Shown: one piece after another, positions 46,101-58,880 of the stretch
Layout of the letters: each line of letters opens with the position of its first letter
Numbering within the stretch: the first letter of the stretch is position 1
DNA from: Phytoseiulus persimilis
Taxonomy: Eukaryota > Arthropoda > Arachnida > Mesostigmata > Phytoseiidae
Direction: 5' to 3'
DNA: 64,000 nt
Assembly (NCBI GenBank): GCA_037576195.1
Contig: CM075102.1
Location: 33,166,745 to 33,230,744 of the forward strand
The notes under the pieces: model-generated
The model's database searches: none
What the model saw: only the letters and a program-made list of their open reading frames with translations
What the model was told of the DNA's origin: nothing
Made by a program: the position numbers and the translations under genes

Positions 46101-47460
46101 TTGGCTGACTTGAACTTCCGAAGTTCTGTCGGCGCGCGAATCGGACATGGAGTTCAGCGCATGAGGATTTAGCGGTGAGGTGGGGTAATTTGGGTTCGAG
46201 TAACTGGGATTCGGGTAACTGGTACCCGACCGTGACGAGCTACCGGCACTTGAGTATTGGCGTGGTAAAAATTGGATTTTTTTACTAAAATTGCCTAGCT
46301 GACTAGTTCTTTTTGTTGATATTTTCGACGAGGCTCGGTGACCTTCGTCGAAAGAGTCAACGGAAGTTTTCCCTAATTTTTTTTCCGTTTTCGAGATATA
46401 CTCGAAAAACGGGCTTTTCAGGGGTTTTGTGTGGGACTCGATCCCCAGGAACTCACCGGCGTGTGTCACTCTGCCTGGTTCCTTCTTGGACTTTGCCCGA
46501 CCTGGGACTAACTTCAGCTCTCGATGTTACCAGTTTTTTAACAACTTCTAGTTTAACTACTCGAACTCACTCCGTTCAGCGCGTGGCCTACCGTTGGAGT
46601 GACTTGGTCTTTGCAGGGCGTCTGCGCGCGAAGTTGTTAAAAAACTGGTAATATCGAGAGCTGAAGTTAGTCCCAGGTCGGGCAAAGTCCAAGAAGGAAC
46701 CAGGCAGAGTGGCACACGCCGGTGAGTTCCTGGGGATCGAGTCCCACACAAAACCCCTGAAAAGCCCGTTTTTCGAGAATATCTCGAAAACGGAAAAAAA
46801 AAAAAATTAGGGAAAACTTCCGTTGACTCTTTCGACGAAGGTCACCGAGCCTCGTCGAAAATATCAACAAAAAGAACTAGTCAGCTAGGCAATTTTAGTA
46901 AAAAAATCCAATTTTTACCACGCCAATACTCAAGTGCCGGTAGCTCGTCACCACGTGGCCGGATCGGTTTAATTCTCCTACCTTCCCGAGCGGGACTTGG
47001 GGGCGCCCCGCAGGGACTTAGTCCCTGCGGGGCGGAGTGTCTGCATCCAGAGAGTCTGGCGAGTCCAGTCGTGCAACTGGGAGCCCGATCCGGTACCCCG
47101 TTAATCAGATATCAGTGGTTTAAGTTGATTTTTCCGAGCTCGCAGCCAGGGCTGCCAATAAGTATAAAACACGCTAATAAATCAGCGGTAGTCAGAGGTT
47201 AGGCTCTTTGTGAAGGACGTCTCCACGGAGACCTACTAGAAATATCGTGAACTTCAATCGGGATAGGAGACTGGAACTCTTGGGTAACGTCATCCTTGAG
47301 GGAGAGGCAGTATTGGCTGACTTGAACTTCCGAAGTTCTGTCGGCGCGCGAATCGGACATGGAGTTCGGCGCATGAGGATTTAGGTGAGAGAGAGGGTAA
47401 TCTGGATTCGGGTAACTGGGATTCAGGTAACTGGGATTCGGGTAACTGGTACCCGACCCG
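43140..47460. repeat. Central array: ~1.28-kb tandem units at the palindrome axis
   Basis: The unit recurs at 43748, 45046 and 46313 (spacing 1298 and 1267 bp) in the same orientation, then once inverted (46630-47460). Each unit contains short blocks of a 15-bp minisatellite (ATTCGGGTAACTGGG; blocks near 43160, 44296, 44893, 45598, 46195 and 47397). Each also has the short palindromic segment TCGAGATATACTCGA, and some have a GCCCCGCAGGG...CCCTGCGGGGC hairpin. No coding family recognised. The spacer of the palindrome is 43984-46629. Confidence 0.85.
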
Positions 47461-49789
47461 CTACAGACCGAGAAGAGGAGCTCGACGGAGTGTGAATGTG
47501 TTTCGGAATTCTGAGATTCTTCTCGTGCGTTCGCCGCTGCGTTCGCACTCCGGTGAGCCAGCGTCTGCAGAAACTGAGATTAGAATCCACGCATGTCTCA
47601 GAGACACTCATCAGAAAATAGGAACAATTCACGGAGACAATCAGCGGCGCCCTAGTTAATGGACGAAGCACCTGTAAAGCTCCGATTCAGCAGTTAAGAA
47701 TCGAATTCCGAGAAGACTCACGGAGGTCGGTAACTTGCGACCATGCCTGAATTCGTTGACGAACTCAATAAAACTCAAGGTCCGAGTATTTATCTCTCTG
47801 TTTTCAAATCGTGTTTGGCCTAACGTCTCAGTCTTATCGGAGTAGCGATTTTATAGAACAAAATCTTGGCGCGGTTTCCGTCCGCACGCCAGCCACTCCA
47901 CTCAGTTGCCATTTGTGTATTTCATCGGGATAATGAGCTCATTGAGCCAAGAACTGCGTCATCGTTGAATGCCTCATCAACCTCAGCGCTCGGACGGACT
48001 CTTTGCATAGCATAGCCGCTCAGTCTGTCAGACAGCCTTTTCCGCGTCTTGTAATCGATGACAGAACATTTGAGTCATGCGCAGAAGACTTTCCAGGCAT
48101 TCCCCGAAGGATTCGAGGACCCCAGCCAGAAGTCTGATCGGTGCCAAGCCTAAGTGCCATCAGCAGAATACCCCGGGCCGAATTCACGTCGATGCTTCTC
48201 GGTGAAGTCGCGATTCAGCTAGTTTGTGGGTAAGGAAAGCCGGACGGGGCCGGAACTTAAAGCCGTAACACCGAGATCGTCGGACGGGCGTTCTGCGAGG
48301 GTTGCGCCGCGATTCCACAGGCGAGCGGGGAAAGGAGGCTCATATAATAGCTACGCGGCGCAGTCCAGTCAAGCTGAGGGAGCCGATTACGGCCGTGAGC
48401 TATAGATGTTGTGCTGATCTTCGATAATACGGACGTTCGACTCTTGGAGATTTGCTTTTTTGAGGATACGCAACAGCGAGCCATCTTAAGGTGAGTTGGA
48501 GGCCTCGGGAGATGAGTTTTATCGGCGTGTTCACGAAATCCAACTTCACGTGTGCTCTGCCTCGTGTCAAGTGAAATTCGAATGCAGGCCGTGACTGCTT
48601 GCACTGCAGGTGACTGCACTGCGCGTTGAGCTCCGTCACCATCACCAGCCTGTGAATCAAGCTGGGAATGGTTTAGATGAATCATATTCTTTGTTTGAGT
48701 CGGATTGTGAGCCACGATGTCGAGGAATATTCGGAGTGTCTGCTCCCTTTCTGAGACTACGTACTCAAGTATGTAATCTTCCGCGATTTTTTAGGAAAAT
48801 ATCAGTTGGGACGCAGAACAGATAGTTTTGCCCACGGGGAAGAGCAGAATCGCTTCGTCGACTTCTCACAGTCGGTCGTTTCGGTAGTCATCCCGAGTTG
48901 AATGTCACAGCTGGCCTAATCCTACTGTGGTTGTTTGATTAGTAGGAATCATGGACTGTGTGTTGTCGCAGGCACAGAATGCGAACTGGAATCGACGATC
49001 CACGCGCAAACTATTTTCTGCTTGCTCCGGTTCTCTGGGCCGTCAGAAGTTCTGGTTGTGGAGAGATTCCGATTCTGGGTGACCCAAAACGGGGCCCGGT
49101 CGTTGGCATCGGAACGCCGAAGTCTTCAAGCGAGACTCTCACATCTCCCGTTCCCCAATACGCAGATGTGCTTTTCCTCCCATTGACCTAACGGTACGAC
49201 GAAGTCGCGGAAGCGTTTCCCTTTTTTTCATACGCCGTGGCTTCGCCGGAAATTTCCTCCTTCAAATGGAAGCGAAAGTTCCCCGCCGGAACGGGTTCCT
49301 CTCCCCTTTCGCCAGGAAGTCGGGTGATCACTTGTATAGTACGCTTCGTCCGTAATCTCGTCTGTATCCAAGGACATTTTGAACCCGGCTTGACCCACTG
49401 CTGCTCGGAATAAATCTTCGCCAACGGAACAGAATTGGGTTGCTTCCTGCGGACGTGGCGGGCGACCGAATCCAGTTAACCCAGAAAATTGAAATAAGGC
49501 AGACGATTTCTCTGCAAGCGATCCGAGCGATGAGCGAGAAGCGCTGAAGATATGATCGAAGCTGCTCAGGAAATTCTAGATGAGAGCGCGGAGGTTCTCG
49601 AGGACTCTTCGAGGACGTCTCAGAGGCCAAACTGACTGCTGCACGCAAAAAAAATCTTCACAAGTTCGGTGGACGTTTCGAAAACGTTCAAATGTGTCCC
49701 CAAAGTCGTTGTGAGCTTGCTTTCAGAGCCAGGGAGAGTTTCTTATATAATCACGGAACGAATTTCTAACAGAAGCTTTGTTTTCAGCC
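47461..49789. other. Upstream of the right FMO copy; nothing recognised
   Basis: Inverted duplicate of 40843-43139; no gene recognised. Confidence 0.4.
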
Positions 49790-51889
49790 ATGCCAGCTCC
49801 GAAAGTGGCAGTTCTAGGCGGTGGAGCGTCTGGGATGACGGCCATTAAAGCTTGTGTCGAGGAAGGTCTGGATGTCGTTTGCTTCGAGCACTTCCGACAC
49901 TGGAGGACTCTGGAGATACAGTGACCACCCAGAAGAGGCGAAGGGAGGCGTCATGAAGAGCACCATTATCAATTCATCGAAAGAAATTTCTGCCTTCAGG
50001 TAAGCTCATTCTCACGACAATATTCTCGGGTCTCAAGTTTTCATGGCCCTTACCTGAACAATCGAAACTGAACTGCAAAGCGGAACGAGATTGGAACCTA
50101 AATACTCGTCCCTTACCGAGAACGCGATTAAAGACGAGCGTGTCAACAAAGAGGCGAGGTCGTCTTGCTCATATCAGGGCTATCTTATCGATTTGAAGGA
50201 TATCAGCATCTGACTCCTGCAATCAGGTCACTCATGAGCGTATTTGCTGAAACGCTGACTCGGAACATCAGTGCCGGGTTTTGGGCTCCAAAGTCGGTCC
50301 TGCCGATCAGTTTGGCATTTTCTGTGGACGAAAATCAAATTTCCCCCGTCTTTGTTCCACACTGTCGTGAACAGGATTTGCTGCATTACAGACTCCAAAC
50401 CAGGCCTCTCCGATTCCGAGAGGTCTCTAGCGAAAAGCGTCCTGCTCATAATTGCGCACTGTGAGCGGCTGCGACTTTCTGTGCTTGACTTTGATCTCGC
50501 GCGCCATTTAGCGGCCTCACTTACTTCCGTGTTACGTAACCGACCAGAAACCAATTATCGAGGCAATGATATATCGTTGCAATGCTTGCAGTCCCTCGCT
50601 TTCCGTTTCGATTTGCATTCGAGAACCGTTGAAAGGGCTACCAATGGAAGAATCTCTTGTGCGAAAGTGAGGACCGTTCTGCCTGCATCGCGATCGCGCG
50701 GCAAGTTCCGTAGCAATAAATCATACGCTTCGCGCTGACTTGAGGATGGGTGACATTGCGCGGGAAAATTTATGACAACGCGTAGGCCTCCATATTTTGT
50801 TCTTGCGTTCGGGAATACATTCATGGCTCAGGCGTCGAGTCCCCGGAGCATCTTCTTTCCGCTGAATTTGGTCGGTGAATCTCTGTCACCTGCTGAAGTC
50901 TTTGATGTCGCGATTTGGTTTGCGATTCTTGCCAATGACGTTTGTGGCTCACCAACATTGGGAGGTGTGACTCCGTGCGCGCGCCCAGGATTTCTTAGAG
51001 CGAGAATCGAGTTCTGAAAGCTCAAAAACGTTACTTTTCTCTATTATAGCGACTTCCCACCCCCAACCGAGTTCCCGAACTTCATGCACAACTCCAAATG
51101 ATCCAATACTTGGACATGTACGCTGAGAAGTACGGAATGCGGAACTACATCAAGCTCCGCCACGAAGTCTTGTCGGTGAAGCCCACCGACGACTACGCTG
51201 AGACTCACCGTTGGGAGGTCAAGGTCAAGAACTTGGATGATGGAGAGATCTCCGAAGATGTTTACGACGGTGTCATGGTTTGCACTGGTGCGTGGATTGC
51301 GATCGGAGACTTCATTTGTTCACGTGATTCATCGCTTTCTCTAATCCTTGAATCCTATCACCCACTCGTCGCCCGCATTCCTTAGTTTTCGCGTCTGAGT
51401 TCGGAATCCGTTGCAGGACATCATACATTCCCTCTGATGCCGAAGTTCCCTGATCAGGAGAAGTTCAAGGGACGCGTCATCCACACCCACGACTACCGCC
51501 GCCCGGCAGGCTTCGAGAATCGTCAAGTCTGTGTCGTTGGCGTAGGAAACTCTGGCGGCGACGCAGCCGTTGAACTCAGCGCCATTGCGGACCAGGTCAG
51601 TTTGTTTCCGTCAGAATTTTGATCCGGTGCGGGCGTCCTGCACAGCGTAGTTCTTGCGCCGAAAATCAGAGATCGTTGAAGCTTCCGAGCTTCCCCGGCC
51701 AGAAAAAATCGGAGCTGATTCATTTAATGGGATCCGATGATGGGAGAACAGAAAGCGTCCGTCAGAAGAGCAAGGTAGATCAGAAAGAAATTCTGTACGC
51801 ATTGCAAATGGCTGTCCTTGGCAGAGTTGTGCGCCGTGAGGATTTTGACGGCGGCGGCGCCGGACGGAAAGAAAGGCGGCGGCGACGAT

Positions 51890-51940
51890 CGCCGCGGCGC
51901 CCCGCGGCGCCCCGCGGCGCCCCGCGGCGCCCCGCGGCGG
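51890..51940. repeat. GC-rich 10-bp minisatellite, right arm
   Basis: Copies of GCCCCGCGGC, the complement of the left-arm array, with fewer full units. Confidence 0.8.
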
Positions 51941-52310
51941 AGAAAAAACTGGCCCGGCGCGCCGCAGATTCCTGCTCACAGGCAGTGGCTAGTGGAATTC
52001 AGCCTGTTCGGCGCGAGAAGTGCCTGTACTCAAGCGAGATAATTCACAAAAGTCATGTTTCAATTTCTTCCGTCCTATTGAGTACTTCAGACTCAACGTG
52101 CAATATATCAATTCCAGATTTAAAATTAGGAACATCTTAATAGGGCGATCACAAGTTGTATATTATTCTCTACAATGAGTGTCAAGTACCAGGTCTACAA
52201 CTATAAACCGGATTTTTTTGAAAATGTTGCCAACGTCTCTGTAGTCTAGAAAATGGGCTGGTATCCAGCCTGGGTTACTCCGGTATCCGACCACCTGTTC
52301 CATCACCCTC

Positions 52311-52659
52311 CACTTTTTGCTTCTGATGATTCGAAAGTTGCGGTGGTAAATGGCTGGTACGTGCCAGGAAATGAGTTCCAGCGAGGAAATCTTCCGTTCT
52401 GTCTGTCACCAGGTCTGCAACTGTCAAACCAGATTTTTTTTCATGAGGGACCCGTTCCCCGAGCTCCAGGATCTTTTCCAGCGCTCTCAGACATTTCGAA
52501 ATGCATTTGTGAGGAGAATGGGTTCCTCATGAGAAAAGAATCTGGCTTGACAGTTGCGGACCTGGTAACGGAACGGAAGATTTCCCTGCTGGAACTCATT
52601 TCCCGCAGGAACCAGCCATTTTCCACGGCAACTTTCAAATCACCAGAAGCAAAAAGTGG
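52311..52659. repeat. Fold-back hairpin, right arm
   Basis: Inverted duplicate of the hairpin at 37975-38319, with the same two arms and loop and small indels. Confidence 0.75.
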
Positions 52660-52662
52660 TAT

Positions 52663-54869
52663 CTACAGGAATTTTCTGTTATCGTGAATGAACAGGGTTT
52701 TGGACATTGTGGAAGGGTCCATTGAGCATCGCTTTTCGCGCAAAACGTTCCCGGCTGACGAGAATCTTCTTTCTGGCTCTGCTGACGTCGCCGGAATGGA
52801 AAGCACAATACGCACTAGTTCCGATACCCTTGGGAAAATTGTTGCATTCCTTGACCACCATTGCAGAACTTTGTCTGCCTCGTCTGCGTTGCACATTTCA
52901 CTGAGTTCACTGGCAATGCAAGATACCGGGCGACTTCGCTGGACACGGTCTCGGTGTCATGGGAACGTGCGGTGTATTTTTTATCAACGACGACCTTTGC
53001 TTCTTGATCGGCGACTCAGGAACAATTGCGATGTCGTCGTCGGACTCCTCAATGGTAGTGTACTCGTAAATGGCATCGAGTAAGAACTTGATGACGTCTC
53101 CACCCGGGACCCAGCCCTGATTTTCGGGGGATTTGCTTCATCTCTGGATCTAAGAGTGCTCCGAGAAGTTCCACCCTGTGAAATGGGCGCATACGGCCGC
53201 TCACACACTGCCGGAGTTGCTGAGCAAGTTCTCGATTGAATTTCATGCCCGTATCTCTCGTTTCCGAAGAGAACTCATCTTCGAACTTCAGAAGATTTGC
53301 CTCGATATCTATCACCCCGAGAACGACCATGTTGATCGATGGTTTCGCCGAGGATTGCAAGACCATCATGAGATCAAGAATTTACCTGAAATTGTGAAAT
53401 GACAGGACATTCAGCAACCCAGAGTCACTAGCCCTGGAGGTAATTAGCACACCTGGACTGATTCTGTTCGAGATTAGAAAATTTAAATGAGTGAGTCCAG
53501 CAGCATCTCGGAAGGTGCTCTTACTGCTTGCAGCAGATGCAACATACCCGATACTGTTTCGCAGTAATGCGAATTTCATCAACTTCTCTTGGATCCAGCA
53601 GATGTTCGTAAGAGCCGATCTTCAATAGGACTTCGTTCAAAACCTCATATGAATTGGCTGCGGACTCGAAGAGTCGACACACAGACGCCCATCGAGTTGC
53701 TACATCAGCGCAGAGTCTTTCGACGAATCCCCTTGAAGCGTCCGCAGATCTTCCGATTCCCGATCTGACGAATTATGACGTACTGTGAGATACTGAGATC
53801 CAGAAAGGGATCGGAATGCGAACATTGAACATCCGTCATGAATTATAGTTTCCGGAGAGAACCAACAAGAAGATCCGAAACAGCTTACTTGCTCGATTTC
53901 ATCGGCTTTTTTCAGTTGGTCCAAGAAGACTTCCTGCGCTTTTTTCTTTCGCAATTCGACTGACAAGCGTTTTTTTGTATAGATGAGATGACGATAAACT
54001 TTCATGAGTCTGGATCGCAACTCGAGAACTCTCATGCCGATGGGGGTTCCGTAAAAATCGGCTGTCAAAGCCCGATGGATCCGATGGTCCGCGCAGCGGA
54101 TGTGCATGTAGTCTTTGAATGCGCGTATCATATTAATCGCTGATCCGATATAACGGTGAACATAAGTTCTTTCTTCAGCTTAAACTCTTCCAAAGTAGAA
54201 ATAATTTCCTCAAGGATGTTGGGTCCCGTATGAGGTCCGGGGAATGGTCTGTTTTGAGGGGTATGCACGTCAAGGTGAAGTTTTCGTCCAAGTAGTGGAG
54301 AACCACAGTGATGTACGGGAGGTGTCGATATCTGTCTGTCCAGGTATCGGTAGAGATATGGAAACGTCCCTGTTTCGGAAGTTTTCTCAACGATGATTCC
54401 TTTGAGGTGATCGTGAGCGTCATCAAGGGCTCCTCTTGAAACCGTGCTGCGGACAGGGATTTCCGATTCGTGGTCACAATTTTTTTTGCGAACGAAAAAT
54501 ATTTTCATTCCTGAGCCCTCAACGAAAGAGGAAGGCAGGAGGTCCTCGCTTATCCACAAGGCCAACCCTCGCGAGACTGAATTTTCGAGCCCGAGCAGAT
54601 TCACCGGAATGCGATTCGACGTCGTTTGTGACAGATTTCTTCCAAGAATCTGACAATGTTCTCGATTTTTACCTCCCGAAACTTCACCTGGATGTTTACG
54701 GGCGATGTGGTGGAGGAGAGTTTCGGTTCCAGTGCTGTCACCGTAGCCACATAGAGTTTTCGATGGTTCAAGACAGAGCTTACAAAAAACTTTTTTTCGG
54801 CTCGCCCACGGAACCTGAAGGAAGCGTCAATCGTCCGAAGATCCGCCAGACCTGGATTGTTTGATTCAT
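52663..54869 (-). mobile_element. hAT transposase copy, right arm
   Basis: Minus-strand duplicate of the left-arm hAT gene, from the ATG at 54869 to the stop at 52663. It has the same BED finger, central blocks and dimerisation domain, but more frame breaks. It retains an 84-bp stretch (GAGCAA|GTAAGC...) that looks like an intron and is missing in the left copy. Confidence 0.85.
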
Positions 54870-56148
54870 TGTTGGTGAAGAGAACGTTAAGCGGCTTGTT
54901 CGCTCATGGACGTTCTGTGAATCGAAAATTCCTCTCGACCGACTCGTAACTCCACGTGCGGAAAGGCCTTTTTCGAAGAGCGCCCGCTCGTCACTCGTGT
55001 AACGACTCTCTACAAGATTTTTATCATAGTTCTCTCCCGACGGCGACACATTACACACCGTACGTAGCGCGAGCAGTGTCGCCTCTCCTCTCGCTCTCGT
55101 TGCAGGGAATCTCTTAGAATTATCGACAGTTGGAGCCTCCTCATACAATTTCGAGAATAGCATTTTCTCCACAATCGGCCGCAAGATTTTCTGATCCCAT
55201 GTCATCTCACCTTGGATGGATACTTCACGGCGTCCAACTTATGCAGAGTCACGGAGCAGTTCTCGACTCGGCTCGACATCGTTCCGACCAGTAGCGCGGT
55301 CTCCCCCGTTACAGAAAGCGTCAGGAAGTTTCAAACCAAGCCACCAACGAGTTTTCACTGAACTATTCGCGCGAAAACCAACCTAATATCGGCGCTTGGA
55401 TACCCTGCAAAAAGGACACGCTCATTGCATTTCACTTTTTGCAGAGAATCCATTTCTCGGAGATTATGAATCGAATCGGGGGAACAGAACTGCAGGTCTC
55501 GCAAAACAGACCTCGCAATCCTGGGAAGTTGGCGTCCTCTTGCCGACCTTTTGTTTCACTGCAGGACGGAACTCGACATCGTCTCTGGACTCTGGACACA
55601 CCGACAGTTTTGCTCCGCACATCGACCTTTCTACACGCTTTTTCATACGGAAACGGCGGGAGCTTAAACACTCCCAGTGACAGGAGAGAGAGTCCGCGAC
55701 GTGGATGTCGCGTAACGCTGTGATCAATTCACTCGCATACTCGGAGTGAGCCGACGGGAGCTTCAAAACTTTTCAATCTTTTCGCGATGGGGAAGACGAA
55801 CTGAAATTCGAAGCGAAACGTGGATCGTCAATTCTGTGGGTGGATACAATTTTCGAAATCTTCGAGACAGTCGGATGTATCGATTGAAAGCCGTTTGGAT
55901 CGAATTTCGAGCACAACCGATCTGTCCATCGATACGCATGGGAAGCACGTGATCGTAGACGACCTCCGATAGTTCAGTTCGACTCCGATTCACTGTGGTG
56001 AGAAGAGTCTTAAGATGTATCGTGCTGGCGGCAATGACGCCGCAACATGCACACAGACGGAGCCGATTCATTGGTTCGCTGATCGAAGGTTCTTGTGTTT
56101 TTCTAATTGCGTTCCGTTACTGAGACCATGATTCGAGAGACTTATGGC

Positions 56149-56220
56149 TAGGGGCCGCAGACTCGGACTCATGGATACTTGCGACTAGTCGCAAGCATCC
56201 GAGACCGAGAGCCACCCCTA
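56149..56220. mobile_element. 72-bp MITE (hAT-like), right arm
   Basis: Inverted duplicate of 34470-34541, including the central palindromic segment. Confidence 0.6.
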
Positions 56221-58242
56221 CTTGTGGGGCTCAATCACAAGGTAGGCCGCCGGCGCCGCGCTCGGGCGCACGGCGGCTGGCGGGGCCATCCCGACCTCGG
56301 CGGCGCTGCTCGCCGGCGGATCTCCGGCGCGGCGCACAGCTCTGGTCCTTGGCAACAGATGGCATGCTGCTGCCAAGCCGGCGAACGTCGAGCCACGTGT
56401 TCCCAGGCATTATACGGTACATTCGCTCAAGATCGTTCACTTTCTCAATGCGTAACCGATCGGTACGCTGAACGGGATCCAGTCATCGTTCCGATATCAG
56501 TCTTCATTACTCGTGTTCTGCAGTCACAGAGAGTCTCGGCCTGGCAGAGACCTTCCGAAAAGCCACGAAGAGAGGAAAACTCCGAGGGGCCGAATCTATT
56601 ACTCTCCTCATCGCGTGGCGCTTGGCTCTCCTAAACAATGCTTCGTCCGACGCCCTCATGGATCACGACCGGAAGCCCGATTAGAACTGGAAATCACACG
56701 GGTTATCCGGATAGAAATTTGGCCCTCGATGCAGCCTGGTCGAGAAACTTCGCCCGATGCAATTCCTTGAATTGACTTCGAGGCTTCAAAATCTGCAGAA
56801 ATTCCCTCTCCAACTGAATTCACATCCTCCGAACAGGTCTATCTTTCGACTCGCCGTGGAGCATGGGTTATTCACAGAGTTGGCAAACATGGAAGACCTT
56901 TCGACATCAGCGTGATGACACGCCTGGGAAAACATTTTCTTCTCCCTGCTGCCGTACAAGATCCTGTGCTGGTTCTGTGAACAGAAAATCCAGACCCGTT
57001 TCGATCACGAAGTTTACAACCTGAAACCCACTCACAGGTGATTATTCGAGAGCGCTGACGCCCAGATAGTCGGTCGAGTTCCACATAGAGCCCCCTCCTC
57101 GACAATGATTAACCACAATTTTTTTCCCGATCGGGTTGCAGAATCTTCGCTCAGCACGTCATGGTGAACGACGCCCTACCAAACCGTATCCTCAGCGGCA
57201 CTATCATTGTCAAGGGCAACATCAAACGCTTCACCGAGGACGGAATTGTTTTCGAAGGAGAAACCAAATCCACTCCAATGGATGACGTCATCATGGCCAC
57301 TGGATACAGAATCAGTTTCCCGTTCTTCGACGAAAACGTTAGTGACGCCATCGGTCAGAGACTCAATCACTAAGATTTTGTGGGAGGAGACCATGGTTGG
57401 TCGTATCCGAGAAATTCTAATTGCTCGATGACTTTCCAGCTCGTCTCTTGTCGAGACAACAAGATCGACCTCTACAAAATGGTTTTCGACCCGAACCACC
57501 CCACCCTCGCTTTCATAGGCATGGCTCAGCCCATCGGACCACTGATGCCGATCTCTGAAATCCAGTCGCGATGGGTAGCTCGAATCTTCGCAGGAAAGCA
57601 AACTGCCTTCGAAGAACGTCATGAACAAAAGCATTGAAGCTTACAAAAGGAATGTGAGAAGTCGATACTTCGAGGGACCTCGCAACACAATTGAGGTCGA
57701 CTGGATGCCTTATATGGACGAGATGGCCGACGAGCTTGGAGTCAGACCGAACATGTTCAAGTTGTTTGTGTCGGACCCAACCCTCTGGTCTACTCTCATG
57801 TTCGGACCTCTCCTCCCATATCAATACCGTCTCGAAGGTCCGGGAAGATGGCCGAAAGCGCGCGAAACCCTCCTGACCGCTGAGGAACGAATCGTCGGCG
57901 CTTTGCAAACAAGGAAAGTGCCGATCGCTAAAGGCAAACGCGGTCACTGGCTCGTCGAGGGCATCAAGATGTTACTCCATGCATTCTTTTCTTTGATATT
58001 CCTCGTCATCATGGCTTTCACGATGGTGATATAGGTCTGCGGCGTGTAGACGGAATTGCGCACAAAGGATCCTCCATTAAACGTTGAGTTTATTGTGGCC
58101 TTCTCTTATTGTATATATTATCAGCGAGATGAGATTCTGTTTGTAACATCTATGGGCGATTAATAGATACGGTACCGTATTGATTTCGCGAAGACTGGTC
58201 CGAGGAATGCAGTCTCATGAACGGACAAAACTTCTCTTGCAG

Positions 58243-58686
58243 AGTTACTATCTTCTTGGCCAGTCTCAGGACATGTTGCCAAGTATTCCTTTCGGCAGAG
58301 AGTTGATCTACGCGATAAGTTGTGGTTTCATGCTGTTCAGTGGCGTGCTCGAACCCCACCATCTTCGGGGCTCGTATCTGCGATTCCTGAACAACATCAC
58401 CGGAGAAGCGTGAGTTCACAAGCGGAATCGGATTCAAATCCTGGTCCGGTCGCTACATCTTCCCTTGCCCATCTGCAACCACCAGTTACGCTCCGTTTCA
58501 TGGATTAGAGTCGTGATGATTCAGTTTAAACGAAACCTTCGCTCCAGGGTCTCCAAAGTGAACCGTCACCCGGTAGCCGTTCTCGGGTTCAACTCGACTC
58601 AAAGCTGGCCGGATTACTTCCCTTACGACATAGATCTTACAAAAGTATCGAGATGTTTCCTCGAACAAGTTGTCGTGTGGAGTTGA
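58243..58686 (+). CDS. TMEM135-like protein, last two exons only
   Basis: Exon 58243-58409 and exon 58509-58686 (99-bp GT/AG intron) join in phase and end at a stop. The product contains PSIPFGRELIYAISCGFMLF and LEPHHLRGSYLRFLNNITGE. These match the C-terminal membrane segment and the TLRPSYWKFLL block of TMEM135/PMP52, a multi-pass protein of peroxisomes and mitochondria. The following NRHPVAVLG stretch aligns with the family's tail. The first exon starts at a TTGCAG acceptor only 57 bp from the palindrome edge, and the N-terminal ~80% of the gene is not next to it. The gene is either broken by the rearrangement or continues elsewhere in the true genome. Confidence 0.75.
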
Positions 58687-58874
58687 TCAAAACGCCCAGA
58701 GAGTTCACACGATGCTCCTCAATCGATGAAATTATTGCTTCGGCTAGCGATTCTGTATCAAGGTGCCTTCCGGTCGATTGAGCTTGATGAGATTGAAATG
58801 AATATGTGATCTTGTGAGTTTTTGTTCGGTGACATATTTCCAATTCTAATGTATGACTACAGAGTTATCTTCTC

Positions 58875-58880
58875 AATAAA
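58875..58880 (+). terminator. Poly(A) signal downstream of TMEM135 exons
   Basis: AATAAA 188 bp after the TMEM135 stop codon, with a T-rich stretch after it. Confidence 0.5.

Larger units (their letters stand above)
49790..58034 (+). pseudogene. Flavin-containing monooxygenase, disrupted second copy
   Basis: All six exons of the left FMO are present in the same order, from ATG 49790 to TAG 58034. Compared with the left copy there is a 2-nt deletion in exon 1 (near 49888), a 1-nt deletion in exon 2 (near 51097), a 1-nt insertion in exon 4 (near 56930) and a 2-nt deletion in exon 6 (near 57604). Each shifts the frame; no nonsense substitution was noticed. Exon 3, with the NADPH motif, is unchanged. 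Either this is a young pseudogene or the indels are sequence errors in this arm. Confidence 0.85.
46630..58185. repeat. Right arm of the large palindrome
   Basis: Inverted copy of 32497-43983. Coding exons are almost identical between arms, differing mainly by indels. The hAT copies differ more: this arm has about 84 bp more in the transposase gene near 53800-53890, plus several substitutions. The arm lengths (11,556 and 11,487 bp) differ by about that much. At the inner end this arm matches the first tandem unit (both read GATATTACC) rather than the second and third (GATGTTACC). Confidence 0.93.
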
